NCBI GenBank assembly: GCA_902595885.1
Contig: CACJRQ010000001.1
Coordinates: forward strand, 124,001 to 188,000
DNA from: an uncultured Pelagibacteraceae bacterium
GTDB taxonomy: Bacteria; Pseudomonadota; Alphaproteobacteria; Pelagibacterales; Pelagibacteraceae
Length of the DNA stretch: 64,000 nucleotides
Direction of reading: 5' to 3'
Below are positions 12,368 to 22,212 of this stretch, in pieces. Each line of letters starts with the position of its first letter. Within the stretch, counting starts at the first letter, position 1. A program made the translations under genes and the position numbers. The notes under the pieces are model-generated. The model worked only from the letters and a program-made list of their open reading frames with translations. It was not told where the DNA came from and made no database searches.

Positions 12368-13292
12368 TTTTTTCTAGAAAATATTCCAGCAATATATGTG
12401 GAAAGGTTAAAGACGCCAAACCTATAAATATTATTTTTAAAATTGCACTATCCAAATTGTATGAATTTTCTAGAAGATATAGAGCAATAAAAGAAAAAAT
12501 AGCTGTCAAAATTGTTAATGGTAAAGCTTTTTTAACAAATAATCTAAATCCATTAACTAAACTATTTGGATCAAGATCAATAGCTAGTGAAATTGAATGT
12601 CTAATCGAGTGTAAAAAACAGAAATAAACAGTAAAAGCTGTTAGTGGAGATAAATAGTAATTTAAAATTAAAATTGAAAAATAATCTAAAAAAACTACAA
12701 ATTTTTTGATTTCAAAATTCTTTAGGAAAAGAAAAATACTAGACAGGGTGCTAAAGAATATTCCTATTTGAATTACATTATTTGTCTCAATAAAATTTAA
12801 ACTTGAATAAAATGTCTCATTATCAATTAATAATAATTTAAAAATCGCTATTGTTTCCTGAAAATGAAAATATAAAGGAGCAAGTATAATTAAAAATCCC
12901 TTAAAAAAATAAAGTATTTGAGTGAAATAAGATCTATCATTAATCAAAAATTGTGTATCCTCTTTTCCAAAGTGATAGGAAGCGATAATTAAAAAAACAA
13001 TAAAAGTTATTGATGGCAATATTATCCAAGTTAGTATTACTATTGCTGCAATTAAAATATACGTGATATAGAATATATAAGTTGATTTTATATTAAATAA
13101 TCTTAGCAGTTTTTTTCCTTTTATATGGTCTAAAGACCCATGGGAAACACCTATAATTAAAATTAAAAGTAAACACAAAATTGATGAAATATTTAAATTA
13201 TTAAACTTAAATAGCAAAATACAAAAAAGGTTTACAACAAAGAAAAAAATAAATGAATGATTTAGATTTATTTTTTTTATTTTATTGATCAT
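12357..13292 (-). CDS. blh: Brp/Blh family beta-carotene 15,15'-dioxygenase (retinal forming)
   Basis: ORF; polytopic membrane protein with GVSHGSLDHIKG, YHFGKEDT, HSIRHS, FPHILLE His motifs; next to crtY/B/I. Confidence 0.9.
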   Translation of the reverse strand: MINKIKKINLNHSFIFFFVVNLFCILLFKFNNLNISSILCLLLILIIGVSHGSLDHIKGKKLLRLFNIKSTYIFYITYILIAAIVILTWIILPSITFIVFLIIASYHFGKEDTQFLINDRSYFTQILYFFKGFLIILAPLYFHFQETIAIFKLLLIDNETFYSSLNFIETNNVIQIGIFFSTLSSIFLFLKNFEIKKFVVFLDYFSILILNYYLSPLTAFTVYFCFLHSIRHSISLAIDLDPNSLVNGFRLFVKKALPLTILTAIFSFIALYLLENSYNLDSAILKIIFIGLASLTFPHILLEYFLEKNEK

Positions 13293-13293
13293 C

Positions 13294-14358
13294 TTAAATT
13301 AATTCTTTTAAAAATTTCCACTTTGGCATTTTTAGAATTATTTCTAAATCTTCAAAAAAAGTGCTTTTATTTGATAAAAAATTGATAGCTGTTTTAGGTT
13401 TTGAATTAAAAACTTTGAAAAATATATTTCCCATTTCATTGGAATTGTTTTTAAGAACCCTCAATAAGATTTTATCTAAAAAATCATATTTTGAATTAAT
13501 TTTAAATAGATTTACATTTTTTATATTTTCTATGTTTTCTCTTATATATCTGCTTTGTTCTTGAATATTTAGGAAAGTATAGCCCGTACTTAATCTAGTC
13601 ATTCCTCCTGCTGAGCCTATATAAATTTCATTTAATTTGTTTACATTTTTTTGTCTAAAAAGTGGGATTGCTCCAGTTTCTTTGAAATTAATTTTACAGT
13701 TTCTTACATTTAGATGTTTACTTAAATAATTATCAATTTGTTCATCATAATCTTTTAGTTTTTTATCATTTAGTTCAGATATCCAAGTAGTTTCAACTAA
13801 GGCGTTTCTTTTTGTAAATGGTAGCGTATAAAAAAAATGAACTTTATTTCTTTGATCACAAGCAAAGTCCATCAAATTGAATATTTCTTCATCAAAGAAG
13901 TCTTTATCTGTTTCTATTTCAACTCCACAAAAGTGTTGCCATAACTCACTCTGTTTATTCTCAAAACTAGGTACACTATTAAAAACAACTGAATTTGATT
14001 TATCTATTTGATCAATACTTTTAAAAAACTGAATATTTTTATTTAATTTAAGTTTTGAAAGTATTTTTTTGTAGAACATACCACTATCTATCGTTTGATA
14101 TGGTGTAGGTTCGCAATTTACATATTTTGTATTATTGGGTGTATTTATTGTAAAATTATTCCAACTCTTTTTGATACAGTCATCGAAGTTATGTGAAAAA
14201 ACTTTCCAAAATGACCAAGTTTTATCTCTTTTATAATCTTCTCTTGGCTCAATAATTGCTAAAGTTTTATCTTTTAATTTATCATAAACTTCCAGCTCAT
14301 ATGCTAATGAAAGACCTGCGCAACCTCCACCTATAATTATGTAATCAAATTCTTTCAT
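13294..14358 (-). CDS. crtY: Lycopene beta-cyclase (CrtY type)
   Basis: ORF; DYIIIGGGCAGLSLAYEL FAD motif, cyclase layout, carotenoid context. Confidence 0.9.
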   Translation of the reverse strand: MKEFDYIIIGGGCAGLSLAYELEVYDKLKDKTLAIIEPREDYKRDKTWSFWKVFSHNFDDCIKKSWNNFTINTPNNTKYVNCEPTPYQTIDSGMFYKKILSKLKLNKNIQFFKSIDQIDKSNSVVFNSVPSFENKQSELWQHFCGVEIETDKDFFDEEIFNLMDFACDQRNKVHFFYTLPFTKRNALVETTWISELNDKKLKDYDEQIDNYLSKHLNVRNCKINFKETGAIPLFRQKNVNKLNEIYIGSAGGMTRLSTGYTFLNIQEQSRYIRENIENIKNVNLFKINSKYDFLDKILLRVLKNNSNEMGNIFFKVFNSKPKTAINFLSNKSTFFEDLEIILKMPKWKFLKELI

Positions 14359-15196
14359 TTAAATTTATTTCTTCATTAATTAAATTATGATCATGATTAA
14401 TATTATCATCGTTTTTATTTATAATTGATAACTTAATTAAGTCAAAAATAGATAAAAAAGTTTCAATAATTTTTTCAATATTTGAAACATAAATTTTTCC
14501 TGACTTTTTATAATTTTCTATGTTTTGTTTATTTAAAATTTTATATCCTATTTTTCTATAAACCCTTCTTGCAACTAAAATAGAAAATCTGAAACTTAAT
14601 GGTATTTCTTTTATTGAGTAAAATGAGTTTTCATAAAACTTTTCTGAAAGCTTGATTGTAGTCTTTATGTCCTCAAAACTTTCATTGATATAAAATCTAC
14701 TATTTTTTTTATCTTCCATAACATCCCTAGAAATATTTGTTAATTGCATAGCAATCCCCAGATCAATAGCTGATTTAAGAGATTGTTCTTTGTGAACATT
14801 CAATATTTTAGCCATCATCAATCCAACTGTTCCAGCCACCCTATAGGAATAAATTAATAATTCTTTTTTTGAGTTAAGTTTAACATTTTCTTTTATATCA
14901 GAATTAATACCCTCAAATAAATCGTCTACAATTTTAGTTGAAATACTAAATTCATTAATAAGATCCCACATGTTTTTAATAACTGGATCATCATAATTTT
15001 TATTAACAAAATTGTTTCTAAATTTAATAAAATTATCTTTTTTTATTTCAATCTTGTTTGCCTCGTCAGCGATATTATCTGCTTCTCTACAAAAATCATA
15101 AAGCGCAGAGCATTTTTCATAGGTTTTTTTTGGTAAAAAAAAACCTGCCCAATTAAAAGATTTTGCGTAAATAGCTAAATAATTCTTTGTTAACAT
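14345..15196 (-). CDS. crtB: Phytoene synthase
   Basis: ORF; DFCREADNIADE and QLTNISRDVMED Asp-rich motifs. Confidence 0.93.
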   Translation of the reverse strand: MLTKNYLAIYAKSFNWAGFFLPKKTYEKCSALYDFCREADNIADEANKIEIKKDNFIKFRNNFVNKNYDDPVIKNMWDLINEFSISTKIVDDLFEGINSDIKENVKLNSKKELLIYSYRVAGTVGLMMAKILNVHKEQSLKSAIDLGIAMQLTNISRDVMEDKKNSRFYINESFEDIKTTIKLSEKFYENSFYSIKEIPLSFRFSILVARRVYRKIGYKILNKQNIENYKKSGKIYVSNIEKIIETFLSIFDLIKLSIINKNDDNINHDHNLINEEINLNERI

Positions 15197-16656
15197 TAAA
15201 ATAATTTATCTAAAACCTTCGCTGAAGAGAGAACACCTGGAACACCGGCCCCAGGATGTGTGCCCGCACCAACAAAGTACAAACCATCATATATTTCTGA
15301 TTTATTATGAAATCTAAAGTATGCTGATTGTGTAAATTTAGGTTGAATTGAAAACCCTGATCCAAATTTTGTATTTAATTCCTTTTCAAAGTAATCAGGT
15401 GTTAGATAAAAATCCTCAATTATATTATTCCTAAGATCGGGCATTAAGTCTTTTTCCATTTTTTCAATTACAAGATTTTTCATTTTTTCACCTTCAGTTT
15501 CCCAATTTATTTTTGACTGATTGTTAGGAACAGGTACTAACACATAAAAACAATCATTTCCTTCCGGGGCCATAGTTTTATCGGTTGCTGTAGGTCTATG
15601 AAGGTAATAGCTAATATCATTATTTAATTTTTTCTTATCAAATATATCATCCAGATGTTCTTTATACTTGTTTCCAAACTTTATTGTGTGATGTTCAACA
15701 TTCTCATAAATTTTTTTTGTTCCAAAATAGTAAACAAATAAACCCATAGAATATTCCATTCGATTTTTTTTCCAATTAAACAACATGGAATTTTCGTTGC
15801 TTTTGCTCAACATCTTCTCATAAAATGCAGGCGGATCTGCATTACAAACAACATTATCTGCACAAATTTCATTTTCATTATTTAATTTCACACCACTTAT
15901 TTTATTATTTTTTGTTATAATTTCCGTTACTTCACTTTTTTTTAATATTTCGATACCAACCTCATTCATTAACTTTTCAAAACCTTTAATTATATTTCCT
16001 GTTCCTCTAACTGAATAATGTATTCCCCATTTTTTTTCTAAATAAAGAATTAATCCATAAATAGAAGTGGTAGTAAAAGGATTTCCCCCAACTAGCAAAG
16101 GATGCATGCTAAGCATTCTTCTTAATTTTTCATTTTTTATGTAAGATGAAACAAGTGAGTAAACTGATTTATAACTTTTAAGTTTTAATAGAGCAGGTAA
16201 TTGTTGCATCATTACAAAAGGTTTATCAAATGGTACATCTGCAAGTTCTAAAAAACCTTTATCAAATATCTTTTTTGTAAAATTAACTAATTTTTCATAT
16301 CCATTTACATCTTCTTTGCTAAGCTTCTCAATTTGGTTTTTCATTTCTCTTTCATCACCAGAGTAGTTAAACTTGGTTTTATCTTCAAAAATAAATTGAT
16401 ACCAAATTTTAAGTGGGGTTAATTCTATATAATTTTTGGGATCTTTATTGAATAACTCAAATAATTCATTAATTAAGTAGGGTGCAGTAATTACCGTTGG
16501 TCCAGCATCATATATAAATCCATTTCTTTTAAAAACCCTAGCTCTACCACCTAGGTCTGGGTGTTTTTCTATTAATTTTACTTTATGTCCTTTTGCCTTA
16601 AGTCTTAGTGCTGCTGCGATCCCACCAAATCCTGATCCAATGACTATAGAGTTCAT
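15196..16656 (-). CDS. crtI: Phytoene desaturase
   Basis: ORF; VIGSGFGGIAAALRL, DAGPTVITAPYL, C-terminal YFVGAGTHPGAGVPGVLSSAK. Confidence 0.95.
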   Translation of the reverse strand: MNSIVIGSGFGGIAAALRLKAKGHKVKLIEKHPDLGGRARVFKRNGFIYDAGPTVITAPYLINELFELFNKDPKNYIELTPLKIWYQFIFEDKTKFNYSGDEREMKNQIEKLSKEDVNGYEKLVNFTKKIFDKGFLELADVPFDKPFVMMQQLPALLKLKSYKSVYSLVSSYIKNEKLRRMLSMHPLLVGGNPFTTTSIYGLILYLEKKWGIHYSVRGTGNIIKGFEKLMNEVGIEILKKSEVTEIITKNNKISGVKLNNENEICADNVVCNADPPAFYEKMLSKSNENSMLFNWKKNRMEYSMGLFVYYFGTKKIYENVEHHTIKFGNKYKEHLDDIFDKKKLNNDISYYLHRPTATDKTMAPEGNDCFYVLVPVPNNQSKINWETEGEKMKNLVIEKMEKDLMPDLRNNIIEDFYLTPDYFEKELNTKFGSGFSIQPKFTQSAYFRFHNKSEIYDGLYFVGAGTHPGAGVPGVLSSAKVLDKLF

Positions 16657-16695
16657 TTTAATAATTTATAGCTTTTTTGTAAAATTGTAAGTGTA

Positions 16696-17193
16696 TTATG
16701 AGTTAATTTTTTTTAACTCTTCTTTAGTTTCATCCAAATTTTTTTGAAACACAGCGTCTAATTTTGACTTGTCCACAGACGTAGTTATGATTTTTTTAAC
16801 TGAGTCGACTGCAATTTTTATTGATGCGTCCTTAATTTCTTTTAAAGCAGCCTCTTTCATCTGGCTTATTTTATTTTCAGCTAAATTTTTTTTAATTTCT
16901 GATGATTTGTGAAACTTATCGTTCATCTCAATTATCAATTTATCTGCATCTTTTTTGGCGTTCTCAAGAATTTCTTTACTAACAGATTTAGCTGTATCTA
17001 ATTTTTTTTGTGAGTTATCTAACAGTGTTTTTGCCTCTGTTCTTAATTTTTCACTTTCATCAATTTCATTTTTCATATCAGATATCATTTTATCTAACAT
17101 TTCAGAAATTTTATGAGGAATTTTAAGGTAAATTAACGCTCCAAAAAAAATAATAAATGATACGGCTACCCAAAATGTTGCATCAATTGCCAT
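16696..17193 (-). CDS. atpF: F0F1 ATP synthase subunit b (likely start MAIDATF; tracked ORF begins at 17232)
   Basis: N-terminal TM plus long charged helix; GGAG 9 nt upstream of ATG at 17193; 11-nt overlap with upstream b'. Confidence 0.88.
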   Translation of the reverse strand: MAIDATFWVAVSFIIFFGALIYLKIPHKISEMLDKMISDMKNEIDESEKLRTEAKTLLDNSQKKLDTAKSVSKEILENAKKDADKLIIEMNDKFHKSSEIKKNLAENKISQMKEAALKEIKDASIKIAVDSVKKIITTSVDKSKLDAVFQKNLDETKEELKKINS

Positions 17194-17773
17194 AGTATTT
17201 ATCTCCATTTCTTTTAGATAGATCGTCAACAATTGCAGATATACTACTATTATTTACTTCAGCCCCAATAAGCTTTTGTAACAACTCAGATGAAGTCTCA
17301 ATAGCTATTTTATTTATTTTATCTGGCGCATTGTTTCTCAATGCATATATTTCTTTTTCAGCCTCAGAAATTTCATTATCAATTTGTTTATCAAGAACTT
17401 CTTTTTTTGCACTAATATCTTTTAGCGCTTTTTCTCTTGCTTGATTGAAAATACTATTAGCCTCAAGTTTGCTTTTAGATATAATTTCATCGTATTCTTT
17501 TAGCTTTACATCACTATCTTCTCTTTGTTTCTCAGCTGCCTCAATATTTTCTAATATTTGAGATTTTCTCGACTCTAAGTTGTTACTAATTTTTGGAAGA
17601 ATTAGTTTAGATAAAACTAAATACATAATACCAAAAGTAAGTATTAACCAAAAAATTTGAGAAACCCAAAACTCTGGATTTAATTGAGGCATACCTCCAC
17701 TTTCAGCTGCAAAAGTTTCTTTAATAAAAAAGAAGCTAAAAAATATTGACTGAAAATATATTTTTTTAACCAT
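17183..17773 (-). CDS. F0F1 ATP synthase subunit b' (likely start MVKKIYF; tracked ORF begins at 17788)
   Basis: Signal-like N-terminus, LNPEFWVSQIFWLILTFGIMYLVLSKLILPKI. Confidence 0.88.
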   Translation of the reverse strand: MVKKIYFQSIFFSFFFIKETFAAESGGMPQLNPEFWVSQIFWLILTFGIMYLVLSKLILPKISNNLESRKSQILENIEAAEKQREDSDVKLKEYDEIISKSKLEANSIFNQAREKALKDISAKKEVLDKQIDNEISEAEKEIYALRNNAPDKINKIAIETSSELLQKLIGAEVNNSSISAIVDDLSKRNGDKYYGN

Positions 17774-17777
17774 CAAT

Positions 17778-18005
17778 TTAAAACGCAAAAAGAATGATTA
17801 AGGCAACTACTAATCCAAATAATCCTGTGGCTTCTGCAAGCGCGAAACCTAAAAGCAAGTTAGGAAATTGTTTTTGTGCTGCAGATGGATTTCTCATTGC
17901 ACCAGACAAATAATTTCCAAAAATTATTCCGATACCAACACCGGCTCCAGCTAAAGCAATTGCCGCTAAACCTGCTCCGATCATTTTTGCTGCTTCTAAT
18001 TCCAT
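17778..18005 (-). CDS. atpE: F0F1 ATP synthase subunit c
   Basis: 75-aa helical hairpin, GVGIGIIFG...FALAEATGLFGLVVALIILF. Confidence 0.97.
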   Translation of the reverse strand: MELEAAKMIGAGLAAIALAGAGVGIGIIFGNYLSGAMRNPSAAQKQFPNLLLGFALAEATGLFGLVVALIILFAF

Positions 18006-18010
18006 TATAT

Positions 18011-18018
18011 CCTCCTCT
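18011..18018 (-). promoter_or_regulatory. Strong Shine-Dalgarno AGAGGAGG for atpE
   Basis: Minus-strand AGAGGAGGATATAATG, 5-nt spacing to ATG at 18005. Confidence 0.8.
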
Positions 18019-18022
18019 GTTA

Positions 18023-18757
18023 TTAATGGTGTAAATTTAATGCATCATTTAAATAGATGCAGGTTAAGATTGCAAAAACATAAGCTTGAAGAAAAGCAAC
18101 TAAGATCTCCAAACCTGTTAACGCAACCGAAAAACTTAGTGGAAGCCACCCACCAACTACTCCAAGGCTAATTACAAAGCCTCCGAAAACTTTCATCATT
18201 GTATGACCAGCCATCATATTAGCAAATAATCTAACTGATAAACTTATAGGTCTACTTAAATAAGAAATAATTTCTATAACAACAATCAAAGGGAGTAATA
18301 CTGCAGGTACCCCACTTGGAACAAATAATTTTAAATACCCAAATCCATGTTTAATAAACCCAATCACTGTCACTCCAATAAATATAAACGCTGCAAGTAC
18401 AAATGTTACAATGATATGACTGGTTACAGTGAAAGTATAAGGTATCATTCCAAACATGTTGCAAAATAAAACAAACATGAATAGAGAAAATATAAATGCA
18501 AAGTATGGTTTAGCTTTTGAACCAGCTGTGTCACTAATCATTTTGGACACAAAGGTATAGCTAAGTTCTGCTAATAATTGAATTTTGTTTGGTAGTATTG
18601 AATTTTTTCTTGATCCTAAATTAAAGATTAACAAAATAGATACAGTACTTAAAATCATAAACAAACTTGCGTTTGTAAACGATATGTCGAATGCTCCAAC
18701 TTTAATTTCTGGTCCAATTCTATAAACGTCGAATTGGGACATAGGATTTGCTGCCAT
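18023..18757 (-). CDS. atpB: F0F1 ATP synthase subunit a
   Basis: ORF; RPISLSVRLFANMMAGHTMMKV and LQAYVFAILTCIYLNDAL. Confidence 0.97.
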   Translation of the reverse strand: MAANPMSQFDVYRIGPEIKVGAFDISFTNASLFMILSTVSILLIFNLGSRKNSILPNKIQLLAELSYTFVSKMISDTAGSKAKPYFAFIFSLFMFVLFCNMFGMIPYTFTVTSHIIVTFVLAAFIFIGVTVIGFIKHGFGYLKLFVPSGVPAVLLPLIVVIEIISYLSRPISLSVRLFANMMAGHTMMKVFGGFVISLGVVGGWLPLSFSVALTGLEILVAFLQAYVFAILTCIYLNDALNLHH

Positions 18758-18766
18758 AATACTTAT

Positions 18767-19042
18767 TTATTTTTGCATTTTTTTTGCAGATCTAATCACA
18801 TTTGTTATTCCAGCAATTACACCAACAAAAAAAAATATTAATATAAACCAGGGTTTAGTACCAAAGGTCTTGTCAAAAATAAACCCAATAATTGTCCCCA
18901 CGGCCACTGCAGACACAAGCTCTGTGCTCAATTTGAATGCAGTTCCTATAGGTGAGGGGTCATTCTTCTTATTGTAGAGATTTTTCTTTGAAATCTTGCT
19001 TTTTGCAATCTCTAAGCGACTTTTGAAAGGGTCTTTTGGCAT
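18767..19042 (-). CDS. atpI: ATP synthase protein I (AtpI-like)
   Basis: 91-aa two-TM protein immediately upstream of atpB. Confidence 0.82.
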   Translation of the reverse strand: MPKDPFKSRLEIAKSKISKKNLYNKKNDPSPIGTAFKLSTELVSAVAVGTIIGFIFDKTFGTKPWFILIFFFVGVIAGITNVIRSAKKMQK

Positions 19043-19051
19043 TTATATAGT

Positions 19052-21625
19052 TTATGCAACCATACTCTCTGCTTTTTGTAAATCAACAGCTACAAGCTGA
19101 CTAATTCCTTTTTGAGGCATAGTAACCCCATATAGTCTGTTCATTTTTGACATGGTTAAAGCATGATGAGTTACAATTATGAATTTGGTATTGGTTATTT
19201 TTATTAATTCCTCAAGTAGACTACAAAATCTTGTTACGTTAGCATCATCAAGTGGCGCATCAACCTCATCTAATACACATATAGGTGAAGGGTTTGTTAA
19301 AAATACTGCAAATATTAAAGAGAGGGCAGTTAATGCTTGTTCGCCTCCAGATAACAAAGTTATAGATTGCAGTCTTTTTCCTGGAGGACTAACTAACATT
19401 TCTAAGCCTGCCTCAAGTGGATCATCAGAGTCCACCAATTCCAATTTAGCATTTCCACCATTAAAAAGTTTTGTATAAACTTCATTAAATTTTCTATTAA
19501 CTTTTTCAAAAGCTTCAATTAATCTTTCCCTTCCTTTTTGATTAAGTTCATTGATGCTATCTTTCAGTTTCACGATAGCGGTAACAAGATCGGCACGATC
19601 CTGTTCCATTTTTTTTATCTCTTCTTCATATTTACTCGTTTCTTCATCTGCTTTTAAATTTACAGACCCTAATTTTTCTCTTTCTTGTTTTTTTTTGTCC
19701 AAAGCATCTTCTTGATCAACTGGATTTGGAAGTTCTTCTACTCCATTTAAATTTGAATTTTCTAAAACATTATTTTCATTCAAGTTTAGCTCAGAACTAA
19801 TTCTATCAAGGAGATCACTTTTCCTTTTTTGAAGACCTTCTATTGTGGCACCTGAGCTTGCTTTTCTCTCTCTGATTTGAATTGATTGTTCTTGTATTTC
19901 ATTTAATTGTGTTCTCAACATTTCAATTTTTTGATCTGTTTCATCTATAATCGCTTCATTATCAATTTTTTCTTTGTCTGAAATTCTTAAATTTTCTGAA
20001 ATTTGACCTTTTCTTTCTGCTTGTGCTCTAGGTTGATTTTCTAAATCACTTAATTGTTTTGATAATTTTTCTTTCCTTTGTGTAAGTTCATTAACCATCT
20101 TTTCAGAGTTAGCTAATAAATTTTTCCAACTTTCTATTTCCGTTTCAATAGTTTTAATTCTTTCATTTCTTTTTATAGACTCGTTTTTAATTGATTGATT
20201 TTTACTATATGCATCTGCATATTTTTCTTGAAGTAATTTTATGTTTTCTGATTTTTCACTAACTCCCAATAGTTCACTTCTAGACCTCTCATTTTTTAAA
20301 TCATTTATAAAGCTATCTAGCTCCATATTACATCTATCTAGCAGTGTTACTGCTTGATTTATTTCATTAGTATCAATTAATTCTTTTATCCTTGATATTG
20401 TATTTTTTACATTTCTTATTGGACCAATACTTATATTTACAGTTTCTTCTGCCAAACTGTTTACAACTTCATCAACAGCTTTCTGTTCCTCTTTAAGTTT
20501 ATTTTTTGCACTTTCTAACTCTTCATTTGATAATTTTTCTGTTTCAAAGTACTTCGAGTCTGTTTCAATTAATTCAGTTTTTTCTTCCTTTAATCTTTTT
20601 TCATTTGAGTTAGCGTCTATAATTATCCCTTTTTCTCTAGTGATATCATCATCAAGTGTTTGAATTGATTTTTTGATGCTTTCTATCTCATCTTGAATTC
20701 TTGTATTTTCCTCATCTAAACTTTGAAGTTCTAAATTAAGTCTTTGAATACGAGATAGGTTTTCTATATTTTTCTCTCTTAACGGGTTCACTTTATCCGT
20801 AAAAGTTTTAATTGAATTTTCTAATTCAGATATTTTGTTGTTAAATCCTTCTACTTCTCCTTCTGCCTCAGTATTAATTTCATCTTCTATTCTAATTTCT
20901 TTGTCTATTTCCACTAATTTTAAATAATATAATCCTGCTTCAATTTTTTTAATTTGATCTGAAATTAGTTTGTATTTTGTTGCCTCTTCGGCTTGTTTTT
21001 GAAGGTTTGCTAATTGTTTTTCTTGTTGTCTTCTTAACTCATCTGCTCTTTTTAAGTTATTTTCAGCAGCACCTAATCTTAATTCTGCTTCATGTCTTCT
21101 AACGTGTAAACCTGAAATTCCTGCGGCTTCCTCTAAAATAGCTCTTCTATCTGTTGGTTTTGCAGTTACTAAAGCACCTATTCTTCCTTGACTAATCATA
21201 GATGGAGAGTGTGCACCAGTAGAAAGATCTGCAAAAAACATTTGCGCATCCCTTGCTCTTACTTCTTTATCATTTATGTAAAATTTAGATCCTTTATCTT
21301 TTTCTATTTTTCTTCTAATTTGAATTTGTTCTAATTCTCTATATTGAATAGGACCTTCTTTATCTTTATTTTCAACTTCGATTGAAACTTCTGCAATGTT
21401 TTTTGAGGCTTTATTAGATGTTCCTGAAAAAATAACATCCTCCATACCGGATCCACGCATACTTTTTGCAGAGGTCTCTCCCATTACCCACCTTAAAGAC
21501 TCTACAATATTAGATTTACCACAGCCGTTTGGGCCCACTATTCCCGTAAGACCATCTTCAATTAAGAAGTTGGTTTTTTCTGCAAAAGATTTAAATCCGT
21601 TTAATTGGATTTTTTTAAACTCCAT
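19052..21625 (-). CDS. smc: SMC-type chromosome segregation ATPase, short form (857 aa)
   Basis: ORF; Walker A GPNGCGKSN, signature LSGGEQALTALSLIFAV, Walker B CVLDEVDAPLDDANV; long coiled coil. Confidence 0.92.
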   Translation of the reverse strand: MEFKKIQLNGFKSFAEKTNFLIEDGLTGIVGPNGCGKSNIVESLRWVMGETSAKSMRGSGMEDVIFSGTSNKASKNIAEVSIEVENKDKEGPIQYRELEQIQIRRKIEKDKGSKFYINDKEVRARDAQMFFADLSTGAHSPSMISQGRIGALVTAKPTDRRAILEEAAGISGLHVRRHEAELRLGAAENNLKRADELRRQQEKQLANLQKQAEEATKYKLISDQIKKIEAGLYYLKLVEIDKEIRIEDEINTEAEGEVEGFNNKISELENSIKTFTDKVNPLREKNIENLSRIQRLNLELQSLDEENTRIQDEIESIKKSIQTLDDDITREKGIIIDANSNEKRLKEEKTELIETDSKYFETEKLSNEELESAKNKLKEEQKAVDEVVNSLAEETVNISIGPIRNVKNTISRIKELIDTNEINQAVTLLDRCNMELDSFINDLKNERSRSELLGVSEKSENIKLLQEKYADAYSKNQSIKNESIKRNERIKTIETEIESWKNLLANSEKMVNELTQRKEKLSKQLSDLENQPRAQAERKGQISENLRISDKEKIDNEAIIDETDQKIEMLRTQLNEIQEQSIQIRERKASSGATIEGLQKRKSDLLDRISSELNLNENNVLENSNLNGVEELPNPVDQEDALDKKKQEREKLGSVNLKADEETSKYEEEIKKMEQDRADLVTAIVKLKDSINELNQKGRERLIEAFEKVNRKFNEVYTKLFNGGNAKLELVDSDDPLEAGLEMLVSPPGKRLQSITLLSGGEQALTALSLIFAVFLTNPSPICVLDEVDAPLDDANVTRFCSLLEELIKITNTKFIIVTHHALTMSKMNRLYGVTMPQKGISQLVAVDLQKAESMVA

Positions 21626-21633
21626 GCACTAAC

Positions 21634-22212
21634 TTATATCAGTTTTTCCAGCGCTTTTTTTAAATTTTTATAATTAAGAGTTTTTTCAAATTTTTCGTTG
21701 TTAATAATAATCGTAGGAGTTGAGCTCACTTTGAAGTTTTTAGTACCATCGATTCGATCATTTAAAACAAAATCCTCAATTTCTTTATTGTTTACACAAG
21801 AATCGAAATCAATACTAAACCCTTCATTTTTCAAAAATTTTTGCAGATTTTTATTTGCCTCCTCTATTGAACTTCCTTTTACCCATTTTTGTTGATTAGC
21901 GTATAAACTCTCAAGGATATCAGAGTTTCCGTCATTTTTACATTGAGCAACTTTTGATGCATTGAAGGCTGCAATATCTAACGGAAAATGTCGAAATTCA
22001 ATCTTAGCGATCCCAGTATCAAGAAATTCTTTTTTAAGTTCAGGGAAAACATTTTTGTGAAAATTAGCACAATGACTGCAAGTTAACGATTCAAAAGCTA
22101 TAATGGTTATTTTTGCATCTTTATTACCAACAGTTATCCTTTTAATTTCTTCAGCTTGTACATTTAACACTGTAGTAAAAAGTATTAATAATAAGAATAT
22201 AATTTTTTTCAT
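21634..22212 (-). CDS. DsbA-family thioredoxin-fold protein
   Basis: Signal peptide; FESLTCSHCANFHKNVFPEL active site. Confidence 0.88.
   Translation of the reverse strand: MKKIIFLLLILFTTVLNVQAEEIKRITVGNKDAKITIIAFESLTCSHCANFHKNVFPELKKEFLDTGIAKIEFRHFPLDIAAFNASKVAQCKNDGNSDILESLYANQQKWVKGSSIEEANKNLQKFLKNEGFSIDFDSCVNNKEIEDFVLNDRIDGTKNFKVSSTPTIIINNEKFEKTLNYKNLKKALEKLI

Noticed and set aside
12298-12627. 109-aa plus-strand ORF across ispH/blh junction
   Set aside because: Antisense to both conserved genes; no start context or motifs.
19179-19478. 99-aa antisense ORF in smc C-terminal ATPase region
   Set aside because: Mirror of the conserved ABC signature/Walker B region.
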